From the NCBI GenBank assembly GCA_030065915.1, contig JASJCQ010000020.1:62001-126000 (forward strand): DNA of 64,000 bases, written 5' to 3'. The notes below the pieces were generated by a model. The model saw only the letters and a program-made list of their open reading frames with translations. It did not search any database and was not told the origin of the DNA. Positions within the stretch are counted from its first letter, which is position 1. Each line of letters starts with the position of its first letter. Shown in pieces: positions 8,150 through 17,345 of the stretch. The position numbers and the translations under genes were made by a program. Source of the stretch: Woeseiaceae bacterium (GTDB lineage: Bacteria; Pseudomonadota; Gammaproteobacteria; Steroidobacterales; Woeseiaceae).

Positions 8150-9655
8150 ATGACTGAAACAAAGCAAAAACTGACGGGTAAGGAAAGGGTCGAATTCGAT
8201 TCGATCGTCGACGCGCCTGACGCAGGTTCTGCGCCGGCCGCGGGTGGCTGCCATGCCAATGATGAATTGAAGAAGGCAGCGTCCGAAGCCGGCAAGTCCG
8301 GTGTGCTCGAGCAGTACGCGAAAGACTACTCGGTCGGGCCGCACGACCAGCCGCAGAGCATGTGCCCGGCATTCGGCAGCTTAAGGGTTGGCTTGAGAAT
8401 GCGTCGCACGGCGACGATCCTGTCCGGATCAGCCTGCTGCGTCTATGGCCTGACGTTTACGTCGCATTTCTACGGCGCCCGGCGAACCGTCGGCTATGTC
8501 CCGTTCAACTCTGAAACGCTCGTGACCGGCAAACTGTACGAGGATATCCGCGATGCCGTACACGAGATCGCCGACCCTGAACACTACGATGCGGTTGTCG
8601 TAACCAACCTGTGTGTACCGACGGCCAGTGGCGTGCCGCTGCAGATGTTGCCGAAAGAAATCGACGGCGTGCGGATCATCGGCATCGACGTGCCCGGATT
8701 CGGTGTTCCGACGCATGCAGAGGCGAAAGACATTCTTGCCGGTGCCATGCTGAAGTATGCGCGGGAAGAAGCAGAGGCGGGGCCCGTCAAGGCGCCAGCC
8801 GATCGCAAACAACTACCCACGGTTACGCTGCTGGGCGAGATGTTCCCGGCCGACCCGGTCAGCATCGGCCAGCTTCTTGACCCGCTGGGTCTGGCGACCG
8901 GGCCCGTCGTACCCACGCGCGAGTGGCGCGAGTTGTACACGGCGCTGGAGAGCCAGGTCATCGCGGCGATCCATCCGTTCTACACGGCCTCGATACGAGA
9001 GTTCGAAGCTGCCGGTCGTACCATTGTAGGTTCAGCTCCGGTCGGCCAGCATGGCACGGCGGCGTGGCTTCGATCCATTGGCGAAGCCTACGACGTCGGG
9101 AAGGCGCTTATCGACAAAGCTATCAACCAGTTTGTTCCGGCGATCGCCGGTGCTACTGCTGCATCGCCCATCAAGGGCCGCATCACGATGTCCGGCTACG
9201 AGGGCTCAGAGCTCCTGGTCGCTCGCATGCTGGTCGAGAGCGGCGCCGACCTCAGATACGTCGGTACGGCGTGTCCAAGGACACGCTGGTCCGATGCCGA
9301 CAGGGAGTGGCTGGAAGAGAAAGGCGTCATCGTCACGTTCCGGGCTTCGCTCGAGGATGACCTGGCGGCGATGCAAGAATTCGAACCCGATCTTGCGATC
9401 GGGACGACACCGGTGGTGCAGAAGGCAAAGGAAGCGGCGATCCCGGCGCTGTACTTCACCAACCTGATTTCGGCCCGACCGCTAATGGGCATTCCGGGCC
9501 CGGGCTCGCTCGCCCAGGTCGTCAATGCGGCGATGGGCCAGAAGTCGCGTTTCGACACGATGCGAGAGTTCTTCGAGGACGTGGGTCACGATCAGACGGC
9601 CGGCGTCTGGGAAAAGGCGCCTGCGAGTGCAGCGACTGGAGGTGCCGCGTGTTAG
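8150..9655 (+). CDS. bchY: BchY, chlorophyllide reductase subunit Y
   Basis: BchY pairs with BchZ to form the NifDK-like catalytic part of chlorophyllide a reductase. The 501-residue protein carries the early [18 protein letters not shown] segment (Cys ligand region) and [20 protein letters not shown], both conserved in BchY. The ATG at 8150 is 49 bases after bchX; a longer open frame upstream overlaps bchX out of frame and is not coding. The stop overlaps the GTG start of bchZ by seven bases, so equal synthesis of the two subunits is likely. Confidence 0.97.
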   Translation: MTETKQKLTGKERVEFDSIVDAPDAGSAPAAGGCHANDELKKAASEAGKSGVLEQYAKDYSVGPHDQPQSMCPAFGSLRVGLRMRRTATILSGSACCVYGLTFTSHFYGARRTVGYVPFNSETLVTGKLYEDIRDAVHEIADPEHYDAVVVTNLCVPTASGVPLQMLPKEIDGVRIIGIDVPGFGVPTHAEAKDILAGAMLKYAREEAEAGPVKAPADRKQLPTVTLLGEMFPADPVSIGQLLDPLGLATGPVVPTREWRELYTALESQVIAAIHPFYTASIREFEAAGRTIVGSAPVGQHGTAAWLRSIGEAYDVGKALIDKAINQFVPAIAGATAASPIKGRITMSGYEGSELLVARMLVESGADLRYVGTACPRTRWSDADREWLEEKGVIVTFRASLEDDLAAMQEFEPDLAIGTTPVVQKAKEAAIPALYFTNLISARPLMGIPGPGSLAQVVNAAMGQKSRFDTMREFFEDVGHDQTAGVWEKAPASAATGGAAC

Positions 9656-11097
9656 TGCTCGATCACGATCGTGCCGGCGGTTACTGGGGCAGCGTGTACG
9701 TCTTTGCCGCCGTCAAAGGCCTGCAGGTCATCATCGATGGTCCCGTGGGTTGCGAGAACCTGCCCGTCACCTCTGTTCTGCACTACACGGACGGCTTGCC
9801 GCCGCATGAGCTGCCTATCGTCGTCACCGGACTGTCAGAAGACGAGCTCGGTCAGCACGGGACCGAGGGCGCCATGAAGCGGGCTCATGGCACGCTGGAT
9901 CCCAGGGTGCCCAGCGTCGTGGTCACCGGGTCGATCGCCGAGATGATCGGTGGTGGCGTTACGCCCGAAGGAACGAAGATCAAGCGCTTCCTGCCGAGGA
10001 CGATCGACGAAGACCAGTGGCAGAGCGCTGACCGTGCGATGTACTGGCTGTGGACCGAGTTCGGTCCGAAGAAGGGCAAGGTACCGCCCGTCAAACCGCG
10101 CAAGAACGGCGAGAAGCCGCGCGTGAATATCATCGGCCCGAGCTACGGCATGTTTAACATGCCGTCGGACCTTGCAGAAGTACGGCGGTTGGTAGAAGGC
10201 ATCGGCGCCGAGATCAACATGGTCTTCCCGCTGGGAAGCGACCTGAAAGACATCTCGAAGCTCGCGAACGCGGACGTCAATGTCTGCATGTATCGCGAAT
10301 TCGGACGCGCGCTTTGCGAAGGGCTGGAACGCCCGTACCTGCAGGCGCCCATCGGCCTGCACAGCACAACCAAGTTCCTGCGAGAACTCGGCGGACTACT
10401 GGACCTCGATCCCGAGCCGTTTATCGAGCAGGAAAAACACACGACGATCAAACCGCTGTGGGACTTGTGGCGTTCGGTCACGCAGGACTTTTTCGGTACG
10501 GCAAGTATCGCCATCGTCGCCAACGAGACCTATGCGCGCGGCCTTCGAAACTTTCTGGAGAACGACCTCGGCATGCCCTGCGCCGTAACTTTCGAGCGCC
10601 GGGCTGGTGTCAAGCCTGACAACGCCGCGGTTCGGGATGCACTTAATGAGCACAACCCCCTTGTCGTATTCGGCAGCTACAACGAGCGGATGTACCTGGC
10701 GGAATCCGGTGCTCACGGCATTTACATCCCCGCTTCGTTTCCAGGCTCGATCATACGCCGACATACGGGTACGCCGTTCATGGGTTATGGCGGCGCAACT
10801 TACGTCGTGCAGGAAGTCTGCAATGCATTGTTCGACGCGTTGTTCAACATCCTGCCGCTGGGTACGCAGCTCGACCAGGCGGAGGCGACGCCGACCAGCA
10901 GCCACCAGGAGATTCGCTGGACCGACGAAGCGCAGGCCGCATTAGAGGCGCTTGTGGCAACCAAGCCGGTTCTGATCAGAATTTCGGCGACCAAGAGTCT
11001 GAGAGACGCCGCGGAGGCGCAGGCCCGACAGCAGGGCGTGGACGAGGTCACGCTCGATTGCTTCAAGGCGATCGCGGTACCGAGGGCAGCAGCATAA
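9649..11097 (+). CDS. bchZ: BchZ, chlorophyllide reductase subunit Z
   Basis: BchZ is the second NifDK-like subunit of chlorophyllide a reductase. The 482-residue product shows the BchZ N terminus ([20 protein letters not shown]), the cluster-ligand region [20 protein letters not shown] and [19 protein letters not shown]. The start is a GTG at 9649, with GGAGG at 9638-9642 and a seven-base overlap with bchY. It is followed 55 bases later by the pufQ-like gene, the usual bchZ-puf junction. Confidence 0.97.
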   Translation: MLVLDHDRAGGYWGSVYVFAAVKGLQVIIDGPVGCENLPVTSVLHYTDGLPPHELPIVVTGLSEDELGQHGTEGAMKRAHGTLDPRVPSVVVTGSIAEMIGGGVTPEGTKIKRFLPRTIDEDQWQSADRAMYWLWTEFGPKKGKVPPVKPRKNGEKPRVNIIGPSYGMFNMPSDLAEVRRLVEGIGAEINMVFPLGSDLKDISKLANADVNVCMYREFGRALCEGLERPYLQAPIGLHSTTKFLRELGGLLDLDPEPFIEQEKHTTIKPLWDLWRSVTQDFFGTASIAIVANETYARGLRNFLENDLGMPCAVTFERRAGVKPDNAAVRDALNEHNPLVVFGSYNERMYLAESGAHGIYIPASFPGSIIRRHTGTPFMGYGGATYVVQEVCNALFDALFNILPLGTQLDQAEATPTSSHQEIRWTDEAQAALEALVATKPVLIRISATKSLRDAAEAQARQQGVDEVTLDCFKAIAVPRAAA

Positions 11098-11152
11098 GAG
11101 GTTTTAGCAACGGGTTCGTTTATCCGTCCCCGTCGCAGATTGGAGAAGAAGT

Positions 11153-11380
11153 ATGGAAAAGCACAGCACACTCACTCGAGGGCTGAGAAAGGAAGAAGTC
11201 TGGTCTTGCCGGTTCATCTGGCTGGTCTGCTTCGCGGTATTCCTTCCGGTCGCACTCGTGGCGCGTTTGTCCGGCTGGCGATGGCGCCCATGGTCTGCAC
11301 CGTCGAAGGGCTACCGGTCGGTAATCCGTGAGGCCAAGACAATTTCGACGACGGTTACCGGCACTGTCTTTTCCATATAA
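11153..11380 (+). CDS. pufQ: PufQ-like small membrane protein
   Basis: The 75-residue product has one hydrophobic helix (about residues 20-42) containing FLPVALVARLSG, then a C-terminal SVIREAKTISTTVTGTVFSI. The order helix with (P)xALV, short loop, (W/I)REA, ITP-like end resembles PufQ, a protein needed for normal bacteriochlorophyll and RC-LH1 assembly in Rhodobacter. GGAGA lies six bases before the ATG. The place between bchZ and pufB is the classical pufQ position. Similarity is judged by eye and is remote, so PufQ is a likely but not certain call. A second frame through the same bases is a shadow. Confidence 0.65.
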   Translation: MEKHSTLTRGLRKEEVWSCRFIWLVCFAVFLPVALVARLSGWRWRPWSAPSKGYRSVIREAKTISTTVTGTVFSI

Positions 11381-11389
11381 CAGCGTTCT

Positions 11390-11416
11390 GCGGCGTCGAC
11401 TATTAGTCGGCGCTGC
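11390..11416 (+). promoter_or_regulatory. Intercistronic hairpin between pufQ-like gene and pufB
   Basis: Arms 11390-11401 and 11405-11416 can form a 12-bp stem (two G-U pairs) with a three-base loop. It is followed by AAAACCCCC, not by a T-run, so it looks like an RNA-processing or stability element rather than a terminator. In other purple bacteria mRNA cleavage and stem-loops around pufQ-B shape puf transcript levels. Confidence 0.7.
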
Positions 11417-11483
11417 AAAACCCCCGCTGCGAGGTATTCGCAGTAACCACAACCATGTCGACTTGTGTTGAGGAGTAAAAACT

Positions 11484-11630
11484 ATGTCTGACGAAAACAG
11501 ATCTGCTTCAGGTCTAACTTCAAGGGAGGCCAAAGAGTTCCATAAGTACTTTATGCAGGGAACGCTAGGCTTTGTTGCTGTAACCATCGTTGCACACATC
11601 CTGGTCTGGATGTGGCGTCCATGGTTCTAA
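11484..11630 (+). CDS. pufB: LH1 beta polypeptide
   Basis: The gene is too short for most ORF callers but clear. It encodes a 48-residue LH1 beta chain, SREAKEFHKYFMQGTLGF then VAVTIVAHILVWMWRPWF. His38 (in VAHIL) is the expected bacteriochlorophyll ligand and His20 (EFHK) the conserved membrane-edge His. The terminal WMWRPWF is typical of LH1 beta. AGGAG lies eight bases before the ATG. PufB and PufA pairs form the ring around the reaction centre. Confidence 0.97.
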   Translation: MSDENRSASGLTSREAKEFHKYFMQGTLGFVAVTIVAHILVWMWRPWF

Positions 11631-11673
11631 AGCTCTTTGCAATTAACTAACTAGCGTTAAAGGAGTACTTATC

Positions 11674-11874
11674 ATGTGGAGAATTTGGCTCATGGTAGAT
11701 CCACGCCGAGGATTAATCGCGGTTCTTGCGTTCGCGTTTTTCATGGTGTTGGTAAATCACTTTATTCAGCTTAGTACGCCGCGTTATGGCAGCTGGTTGA
11801 ATGAGGAGTCCCACGGGACTTCGGCTGCGGTTCAACAGACCAGAGAAGAAGAGGTCTTGCTCGCTCAAGAGTGA
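11674..11874 (+). CDS. pufA: LH1 alpha polypeptide
   Basis: The 66-residue LH1 alpha chain begins MWRIWLMVDPRRGLIAVLAF and has the bacteriochlorophyll-binding His in LVNHFIQLST (His29), followed by a hydrophilic tail that is somewhat long (about 30 residues, Glu-rich at the end). AAAGGAG precedes the ATG by about eight bases. Gene order pufB-pufA and spacing are classical. Its transcript end is marked by the strong hairpin at 11892-11951. Confidence 0.97.
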   Translation: MWRIWLMVDPRRGLIAVLAFAFFMVLVNHFIQLSTPRYGSWLNEESHGTSAAVQQTREEEVLLAQE

Positions 11875-11891
11875 GTATGAAGCGTTAGCCA

Positions 11892-11951
11892 GTCTTACTG
11901 GCCTCCAGCAGCTGAGTGGGACGCTGCGAAGCTGCTGGAGGTTAGTAAGGC
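11892..11951 (+). promoter_or_regulatory. pufA-pufL intercistronic mRNA-stabilising hairpin
   Basis: Arms 11892-11913 and 11930-11951 pair over 22 bp with three G-U pairs and a 16-base loop. In Rhodobacter a comparable structure protects the short pufBA message from 3'-5' decay, giving more LH1 than reaction-centre subunits. No T-run follows, and pufL begins 28 bases further, so read-through is expected. The structure is seen here; its role is by analogy. Confidence 0.85.
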
Positions 11952-11979
11952 AAGCTTTCGGCATAAAGAGGTAGCACAC

Positions 11980-12807
11980 ATGTCAATGCTGAGCTTTGAA
12001 AAGAAATATCGGGTACGCGGCGGTACGCTCATCGGCGGCGATCTGTTCGACTTCTGGGTCGGGCCGTTCTATGTCGGCTTTTTCGGCGTTACCACTTTGT
12101 TTTTTACGTTGCTGGGCGTCGTGTTCATTTTCTACGGTATCGCAACCGGACCAACCTGGAACGTCTGGCAGATCAGTATCGCACCGCCCGACCTGAGTTA
12201 CGGGCTCGGCTTCGCACCCATACAAGAAGGCGGGCTCTGGCAGCTCATCACCATCTGTGCGATTGGTGCTTTCGTGTCGTGGGCACTCCGACAGGCGGAA
12301 ATCAGTCGAAAACTGGGTATGAACTACCACGTGCCGATCGCGTTCGGCGTAGCGGTATTCGCTTACATCACGCTGGTGGTGATTCGGCCGGTCTTGATGG
12401 GCGCCTGGGGTCATGGCTTCCCGTACGGAATCATGAGTCACCTCGACTGGGTTTCCAACACGGGCTATCAGTATCTGCACTTCCATTACAACCCGGCGCA
12501 TATCATCGCTGCATCGTTGTTCTTCGCAACGGTCCTGGCCTTAGGTATGCACGGTGGCGCTATCCTGTCGGCGACAAACCCGCACAAGAAGGGCGATACG
12601 GTCAAGACGCCGTATCACGAGAACAGTTACTTTCGTGACACGATCCAGTATTCGATCGGGTCGCAGGGTATTCACCGCCTCGGATTGCTCCTGGCCCTGA
12701 ATGCAGGCCTCTGGAGCGCAATCTGCATTGTGATAAGCGGTCCGTTTTGGACCCGCGGCTGGCCAGAGTGGTACGACTGGTGGCTGTCACTGCCGATCTG
12801 GGCCTAG
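11980..12807 (+). CDS. pufL: Photosynthetic reaction centre L subunit
   Basis: PufL carries, with PufM, the special-pair bacteriochlorophylls, bacteriopheophytins and quinones of the type II reaction centre in the inner membrane. The 275-residue protein begins [20 protein letters not shown] and has five predicted membrane spans. The accessory bacteriochlorophyll His is in [22 protein letters not shown] (His of HLDW and of NPAH), and the iron-ligand His is in [11 protein letters not shown]. The reading length and all signature stretches are intact. Confidence 0.98.
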   Translation: MSMLSFEKKYRVRGGTLIGGDLFDFWVGPFYVGFFGVTTLFFTLLGVVFIFYGIATGPTWNVWQISIAPPDLSYGLGFAPIQEGGLWQLITICAIGAFVSWALRQAEISRKLGMNYHVPIAFGVAVFAYITLVVIRPVLMGAWGHGFPYGIMSHLDWVSNTGYQYLHFHYNPAHIIAASLFFATVLALGMHGGAILSATNPHKKGDTVKTPYHENSYFRDTIQYSIGSQGIHRLGLLLALNAGLWSAICIVISGPFWTRGWPEWYDWWLSLPIWA

Positions 12808-12820
12808 GAGAGCGATCGTT

Positions 12821-13783
12821 ATGGCTTATCAAAATATTTTTAACAGGGTCCAGGTGCACGGCGCGCCGGAACCCGGCGTGCCACACCCGAAGGGCGGAAT
12901 CTGGGGGCGCGGTAAAGCGCGTTTCTCTCGCTTGTTCGGTCGGGTCGGTGATGCGCAGGTCGGGCCGGGCTACCTTGGCACAACCGGCCTGTTGTCGCTG
13001 CTGTTCGGTATCGCCGCGTTCGAGATCATTGGCTTCAATATGTGGGCGTCGGTCGGATGGGATCCGGTGGAGTTCATTCGCCTGCTGCCCTGGCTCGCAC
13101 TGGAGCCGCCGGCACCGGAATGGGGACTGCGTATACCGCCCTTGAACGAAGGCGGCTGGTTCATCCTCGCGGGACTGTGTTTGCTGATTTCTGTTCTGCT
13201 CTGGTGGGTACGGATGTATCGCCGCGCGACGGAACTCGGTATGGGAACGCATGTGGCCTGGGCATTCGCATCGGCTATCTGGTTGTTCCTGGTACTCGGC
13301 CTGATTCGCCCGATCATGATGGGCAGCTGGAGCGAGGCCGTTCCCTACGGGATTTTCCCGCACTTGGATTGGACCACCGCATTCTCGCTGCGTTACGGCA
13401 ACCTGATGTACAACCCGTTCCACATGTTGTCGATCACGTTCCTGTATGGCTCGGTGCTCTTGTTCGCTATGCACGGTGCAACGATTCTTGCATCGGGAAA
13501 CTACGGTTCTCACCGGGAAATCGAACAGATCGTCGATCGCGGTACGGCAGCAGAGCGCGGCGCCATCTTCTGGCGCTGGACGATGGGTTTCAATGCGACA
13601 TTCGAGTCCATTCATCGCTGGGCTTGGTGGTTCGCGGTACTGACCACGTTGACCGGAGGTATCGGGATTCTGCTGACAGGTACTGTCGTCGACAACTGGT
13701 ACCTGTGGGGCCTCGAGCATGGACTGGTTCCGCCGTATCCGGAAGTGTTCCCGGGCATGGCTGACCCGGCCGCGGCACCTTAG
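12821..13783 (+). CDS. pufM: Photosynthetic reaction centre M subunit
   Basis: The 320-residue protein is the M half of the reaction-centre core. Signature stretches include [22 protein letters not shown] (pigment ligands), [10 protein letters not shown] (iron ligand) and [13 protein letters not shown] (iron and quinone region). An acidic segment before the last helix contains the Glu expected to bind the non-haem iron. The gene starts 13 bases after pufL. Its stop TAG is part of the GGAG ribosome site of pufC. pufM is a standard phylogenetic marker, so it is the best handle for placing this organism. Confidence 0.98.
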   Translation: MAYQNIFNRVQVHGAPEPGVPHPKGGIWGRGKARFSRLFGRVGDAQVGPGYLGTTGLLSLLFGIAAFEIIGFNMWASVGWDPVEFIRLLPWLALEPPAPEWGLRIPPLNEGGWFILAGLCLLISVLLWWVRMYRRATELGMGTHVAWAFASAIWLFLVLGLIRPIMMGSWSEAVPYGIFPHLDWTTAFSLRYGNLMYNPFHMLSITFLYGSVLLFAMHGATILASGNYGSHREIEQIVDRGTAAERGAIFWRWTMGFNATFESIHRWAWWFAVLTTLTGGIGILLTGTVVDNWYLWGLEHGLVPPYPEVFPGMADPAAAP

Positions 13784-13790
13784 GAGAAAG

Positions 13791-14792
13791 ATGATGACTA
13801 GAAGACTAATTCTGCTTGTCTGTGCGTCTTTCGTGATGGTTGCCTGCGAACGGCCGCCCATCGAGACATCTCAGAACGGTTATCGTGGCACGGCAATGGT
13901 CGATGTCTCGAACCCGCGTGACCCGATGGTTGCGATGGAGTATCCGGCCGCTCTGCCGGCGGCGCCTTCGTCGGGTCCAAAGGCGGGCGAGGTTTATGAG
14001 AATGTGCAGGTCCTCGGCGACCTGTCCGTCGCGGAGTTTACTCGTGTCATGACGGCAATCACCGCGTGGGTCTCGCCGGAGCAGGGCTGTAACTACTGTC
14101 ACAACGGCGCCGAATTCGCAAGCGACGACATGTACACGAAGGTCGTGTCGAGACGCATGATCGAGATGACCCAGCACATCAATTCGGAGTACGAATCACA
14201 TGTCGGTGGTGCCGGCGTCAACTGTTACACCTGCCACAGAGGAAAGAATGTTCCGGAGTACATCTGGTTTGAACAAGGTGACTCCGCAAACGGCAACAAG
14301 TACTTCATGGGCTGGCGCAACGGGCAGAATCGCCCGGGCGCCGACGTCGCACTGACGTCACTACCATCGGATGTCTTCGTCCAGTACCTGACGGCAAACG
14401 ACAACAACAGTGCCAGGGTCGCAAGCGACACGGCACACTCACCGTCGCCCAAGGAACCCGGCATCACGGCTGCCGAGCACAGCTTCGCGATCATGGCGAA
14501 CTGGTCGCAGTCGCTCGGCGTTAACTGTACTTACTGTCACAACTCGGCGTCCTTCCAGAGCTGGGAGCAAAGTACGCCGGCAAGAACAAAGGCTCATCAC
14601 GGCTTGAATATGGTCCGGTCCCTGAATTCGGATTATCTGATTCCCCTTGAGTCTGCTTACCCCGCGAATCGTCTGGGGCCAGAAATCGGTGACGCACCGA
14701 AGGCCTACTGCCTGACCTGCCATCAAGGTCAGAAGAAACCTTTGGGTGGAGCCGACGCGATAACAGCGTATCCATCCCTCGCGAAAAACTGA
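13791..14792 (+). CDS. pufC: Tetraheme reaction-centre cytochrome c subunit
   Basis: PufC docks on the periplasmic face of the reaction centre and re-reduces the special pair. The 333-residue precursor has a lipoprotein signal ending in VMVAC (Cys about residue 20), so it should be lipid-anchored. Four haem motifs are visible: CNYCH, CYTCH, CTYCH and CLTCH, in two pairs, with the Met axial ligands supplied by helices such as TRVMTAI and MIEMTQHI. GGAG precedes the ATG at 13791 by about six bases; a second in-frame ATG follows at once. The gene ends the superoperon. Confidence 0.96.
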   Translation: MMTRRLILLVCASFVMVACERPPIETSQNGYRGTAMVDVSNPRDPMVAMEYPAALPAAPSSGPKAGEVYENVQVLGDLSVAEFTRVMTAITAWVSPEQGCNYCHNGAEFASDDMYTKVVSRRMIEMTQHINSEYESHVGGAGVNCYTCHRGKNVPEYIWFEQGDSANGNKYFMGWRNGQNRPGADVALTSLPSDVFVQYLTANDNNSARVASDTAHSPSPKEPGITAAEHSFAIMANWSQSLGVNCTYCHNSASFQSWEQSTPARTKAHHGLNMVRSLNSDYLIPLESAYPANRLGPEIGDAPKAYCLTCHQGQKKPLGGADAITAYPSLAKN

Positions 14793-14809
14793 CCCGGACG
14801 GTTAGCTTT

Positions 14810-14841
14810 GCGCGTCGCAACCTGAAAGGGTTGCGACGCGC
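14810..14841 (+). terminator. Rho-independent terminator after pufC
   Basis: A perfect 13-bp GC-rich stem (14810-14822 with 14829-14841, six-base loop) is followed by TTCTTCTTTT. It lies 17 bases after the pufC stop and should end the crtEF-bchCXYZ-puf transcript. Confidence 0.92.
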
Positions 14842-14930
14842 TTCTTCTTTTCCGGGACCCGGTTGTTTTAATAGAGCGACTTCGCCCGCATCGGTAGACT
14901 GGGCTACCCGACAAGGAAATACGGGCGACG

Positions 14931-16091
14931 ATGCTGGATCCGAACACAAGACGATACGATCTCGACTGGCTACGCATCATTGCGTTCGGCCTTCTGATCT
15001 TCTATCACGTTGGCATGTTCTACGTGACCTGGGGCTGGCACGTTAAGAGCGTCTACGCGTCACCGGCAGTTGAGCCATTGATGCGTATTGTTAACCCCTG
15101 GCGCCTGGCACTGCTGTTCTTCATCTCCGGGGTCGCGATTCGATTCGCGACCGACAAAGCAAACTCGCTAGGGCGGTTCGCCTGGTCACGCGTCAAGAGG
15201 ATTGGCGTGCCGTTGCTCTTCGGCATCTACGTCTGGGTCATGCCGCAGGCCTATTACGAGTTCCTCCAGAGCGGCGAATGGTCGGGTTCAGTAATTGCGT
15301 TCTATCCCGGCTACGTTTCGACGGAACAGGCGTTTTCGACCATCACGCCAACCTGGAATCATCTTTGGTATCTCGCTTACGTTCTGGTCTATATCCTGCT
15401 TGCTATGGCATTGCTGCCTTGGTTGAGACGCTTTGCGGAATCCGGAATATGGCGCTACCTGACCGCAAGGCCACTGGCTGTTGTCTTCCTGTTTGTCGTC
15501 CCGTTTGTCATTGTCGAGACTTGGCTGACACCGATATACCCAACGACGCACAACCTCGTTCAAGACTGGGCAAATCATGCGCATCGGTTCCTCGCATTCC
15601 TGCTCGGGTTCTTCGCGGCTAAGGACGTTCGGTTCTGGCAGTCCATTGACAAAGTGTGGAAGTTCATGCCGCTGCTGGCGGTTTCTGCCTGGCTCATGCT
15701 CCAGGACGGGCGGGACATAAGCGCATGGGCTCGTGAGTTCCTGTCGGACTGGCAGCTGAGACTTCTGTTCAGTTACATTGCGGTCATCTACGCATGGTCG
15801 TGCATCCTGCTGTTGCTCGGTTTCGGTCAGCGGTTCCTGAATCGAGAGAGCCCGCTGCTACGCTACCTGACGGGTGCGATCTTCTGCTACTACGTCCTGC
15901 ACCAGACAATTACCGTTGTCGCCGGCTATTACCTGACTGAATATCGGCTTGGTGCCGTCATTGAGTCGTTTCTCGTGACTGCCATTACCGTCGCCGGTTG
16001 TGTCATCGGCTACGAGCTGATTCGCCGCTTACCCTATGTCGGCATACTGTTCGGCGTACACAAGGTATCGGGCTATCGTCCCAGTCGTTGA
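14931..16091 (+). CDS. Acyltransferase-3-like integral membrane protein
   Basis: The 386-residue protein starts RYDLDWLRIIAFGLLIFYHVGMFY, the hallmark start of the acyltransferase 3 / MdoC-like family, and has about ten hydrophobic spans. Members move acetyl, succinyl or other acyl groups onto extracytoplasmic glycans or lipids. The His in IFYHVG fits the conserved catalytic His of the family. It is transcribed from its own region after the puf terminator. A link to photosynthesis is not shown by the sequence; its position between pufC and bciB may be incidental or may mark membrane remodelling. Confidence 0.82.
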   Translation: MLDPNTRRYDLDWLRIIAFGLLIFYHVGMFYVTWGWHVKSVYASPAVEPLMRIVNPWRLALLFFISGVAIRFATDKANSLGRFAWSRVKRIGVPLLFGIYVWVMPQAYYEFLQSGEWSGSVIAFYPGYVSTEQAFSTITPTWNHLWYLAYVLVYILLAMALLPWLRRFAESGIWRYLTARPLAVVFLFVVPFVIVETWLTPIYPTTHNLVQDWANHAHRFLAFLLGFFAAKDVRFWQSIDKVWKFMPLLAVSAWLMLQDGRDISAWAREFLSDWQLRLLFSYIAVIYAWSCILLLLGFGQRFLNRESPLLRYLTGAIFCYYVLHQTITVVAGYYLTEYRLGAVIESFLVTAITVAGCVIGYELIRRLPYVGILFGVHKVSGYRPSR

Positions 16092-16139
16092 GTCGACCTG
16101 CTTGCAGGAGGGCAAAACCCTCTCTTACATCGCCTGACA

Positions 16140-17345
16140 TCAGCAGTCCTCGGTCTTCTCTTTCTCTTCAGGCCGAGGGTTCAGGCCATAGGGTCTAACG
16201 ACTCGCCACACATGGTCGGGAACCATATGCTTCATGCGGCGCGGCTGCTGCCGCCGGAGATGCAGTACTGTTTCGATCGCTTTCATCTCGACACGAGCGC
16301 GTGCAAACTCGAGCCCGCGTGGCCCGATTCTCGGCATTAGCCAACCCATCAGCGGCCGCAGCCAATCCGGCATCGTGCGAAGCGGCAATCCGCCGGCAGC
16401 CCGTTCGGTATTCTTCAGGAATCCCTTCACGGAGCCCACTCGCTTTCCCGCGCTGCCGGGTTCTGAAGCCGCGAGTTCATCGCCAAGCAATTCGACAAGC
16501 TCGCGGCCGCGCTCGTTACGCACAATCAGCCATTGGTCGCCTTCACCACCCATGTAGCCCACCGTCAGATCCGCGAGCGAGTTCGTATAGTCGACACACG
16601 TACGGCAGGTCAGTGGAAAGAAGTCGCTCGGCAATTTCGAGATTGGCAACTTCAGGAAAGGAATCTCCCTGGTTTCGCCGTCGTCGAAACGCAACTCGAC
16701 CCGGTAATCGGCTCGAAACTCGAGGTAGTTGATCTGCTCCGGGCGCCTCGACAAGAGCCTGAGAAACTGATGGAAGTTCTCAGTGCTTGTGTTATCGGAG
16801 CAGGGCGTTCCGATGACATAGATCTTCTCGACACCCAGCTCCTGCTCCAACGCTCGCAGAGCATAGACCTGGCAGGGAATACCGATGACGGCAAGACGCC
16901 GATACCCGGACGCTATTGCAGGCTCGAGCAGCGACAGCAGCGGCGCGTAGCCCATGCGCATGCCCCGGCAGCCTGCCATGTCTGCCGGGTCCGTGACGAG
17001 TACGGGAACGGGTCGCCAGCGATCGTGCTCATCTGGCCGAACGGTCAGCACCGCATCAACGTCCCCGGTCTCCAGCAGTCTTTCACCGATTCGCGTCGTG
17101 ATGCCGGTCCACTGTGCGTTTTTCTTCGGGCTCCGGAGTCGGGCTCGAAGCAGCTCAAAGTAGACGCCGAAGAAGCGCTCATCGCCCTGGTTCGGCGCGC
17201 GCTGTCGACCATGTACGGCTTTCTCCAGCTGCGGGTAGTCCGGTTTAATGAACTGGCAGGCGCGCGCGCACCGGGATGGCTCCGCCGTGCGGGAGACACC
17301 GCAGTCCGTGCACAGGTCCCGATGCGGTGCAGCAGGCAACGTCAT
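16140..17345 (-). CDS. bciB: BciB-type 8-vinyl (proto)chlorophyllide reductase, ferredoxin-dependent
   Basis: BciB reduces the 8-vinyl group of divinyl (proto)chlorophyllide with electrons from ferredoxin. The 401-residue product belongs to the FrhB/coenzyme F420 hydrogenase beta-subunit family, with an N-terminal Cys cluster (DLCTDCGVSRTAEPSRCARAC), AVIGIPCQVYALR in the middle, and FFPLTCRTCVDYTNSLADL for Fe-S binding. The PGC context makes BciB much more likely than F420-linked enzymes. The start ATG overlaps the stop of the upstream hydrolase (ATGA), so the genes are coupled. This is the last gene of the reverse unit. Confidence 0.88.
   Translation of the reverse strand: MTLPAAPHRDLCTDCGVSRTAEPSRCARACQFIKPDYPQLEKAVHGRQRAPNQGDERFFGVYFELLRARLRSPKKNAQWTGITTRIGERLLETGDVDAVLTVRPDEHDRWRPVPVLVTDPADMAGCRGMRMGYAPLLSLLEPAIASGYRRLAVIGIPCQVYALRALEQELGVEKIYVIGTPCSDNTSTENFHQFLRLLSRRPEQINYLEFRADYRVELRFDDGETREIPFLKLPISKLPSDFFPLTCRTCVDYTNSLADLTVGYMGGEGDQWLIVRNERGRELVELLGDELAASEPGSAGKRVGSVKGFLKNTERAAGGLPLRTMPDWLRPLMGWLMPRIGPRGLEFARARVEMKAIETVLHLRRQQPRRMKHMVPDHVWRVVRPYGLNPRPEEKEKTEDC

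Noticed and set aside
11140-11331. 63-codon alternative frame over the pufQ-like gene
   Set aside because: It lacks a membrane helix of the expected kind, and the ribosome site GGAGA is placed for the ATG at 11153.
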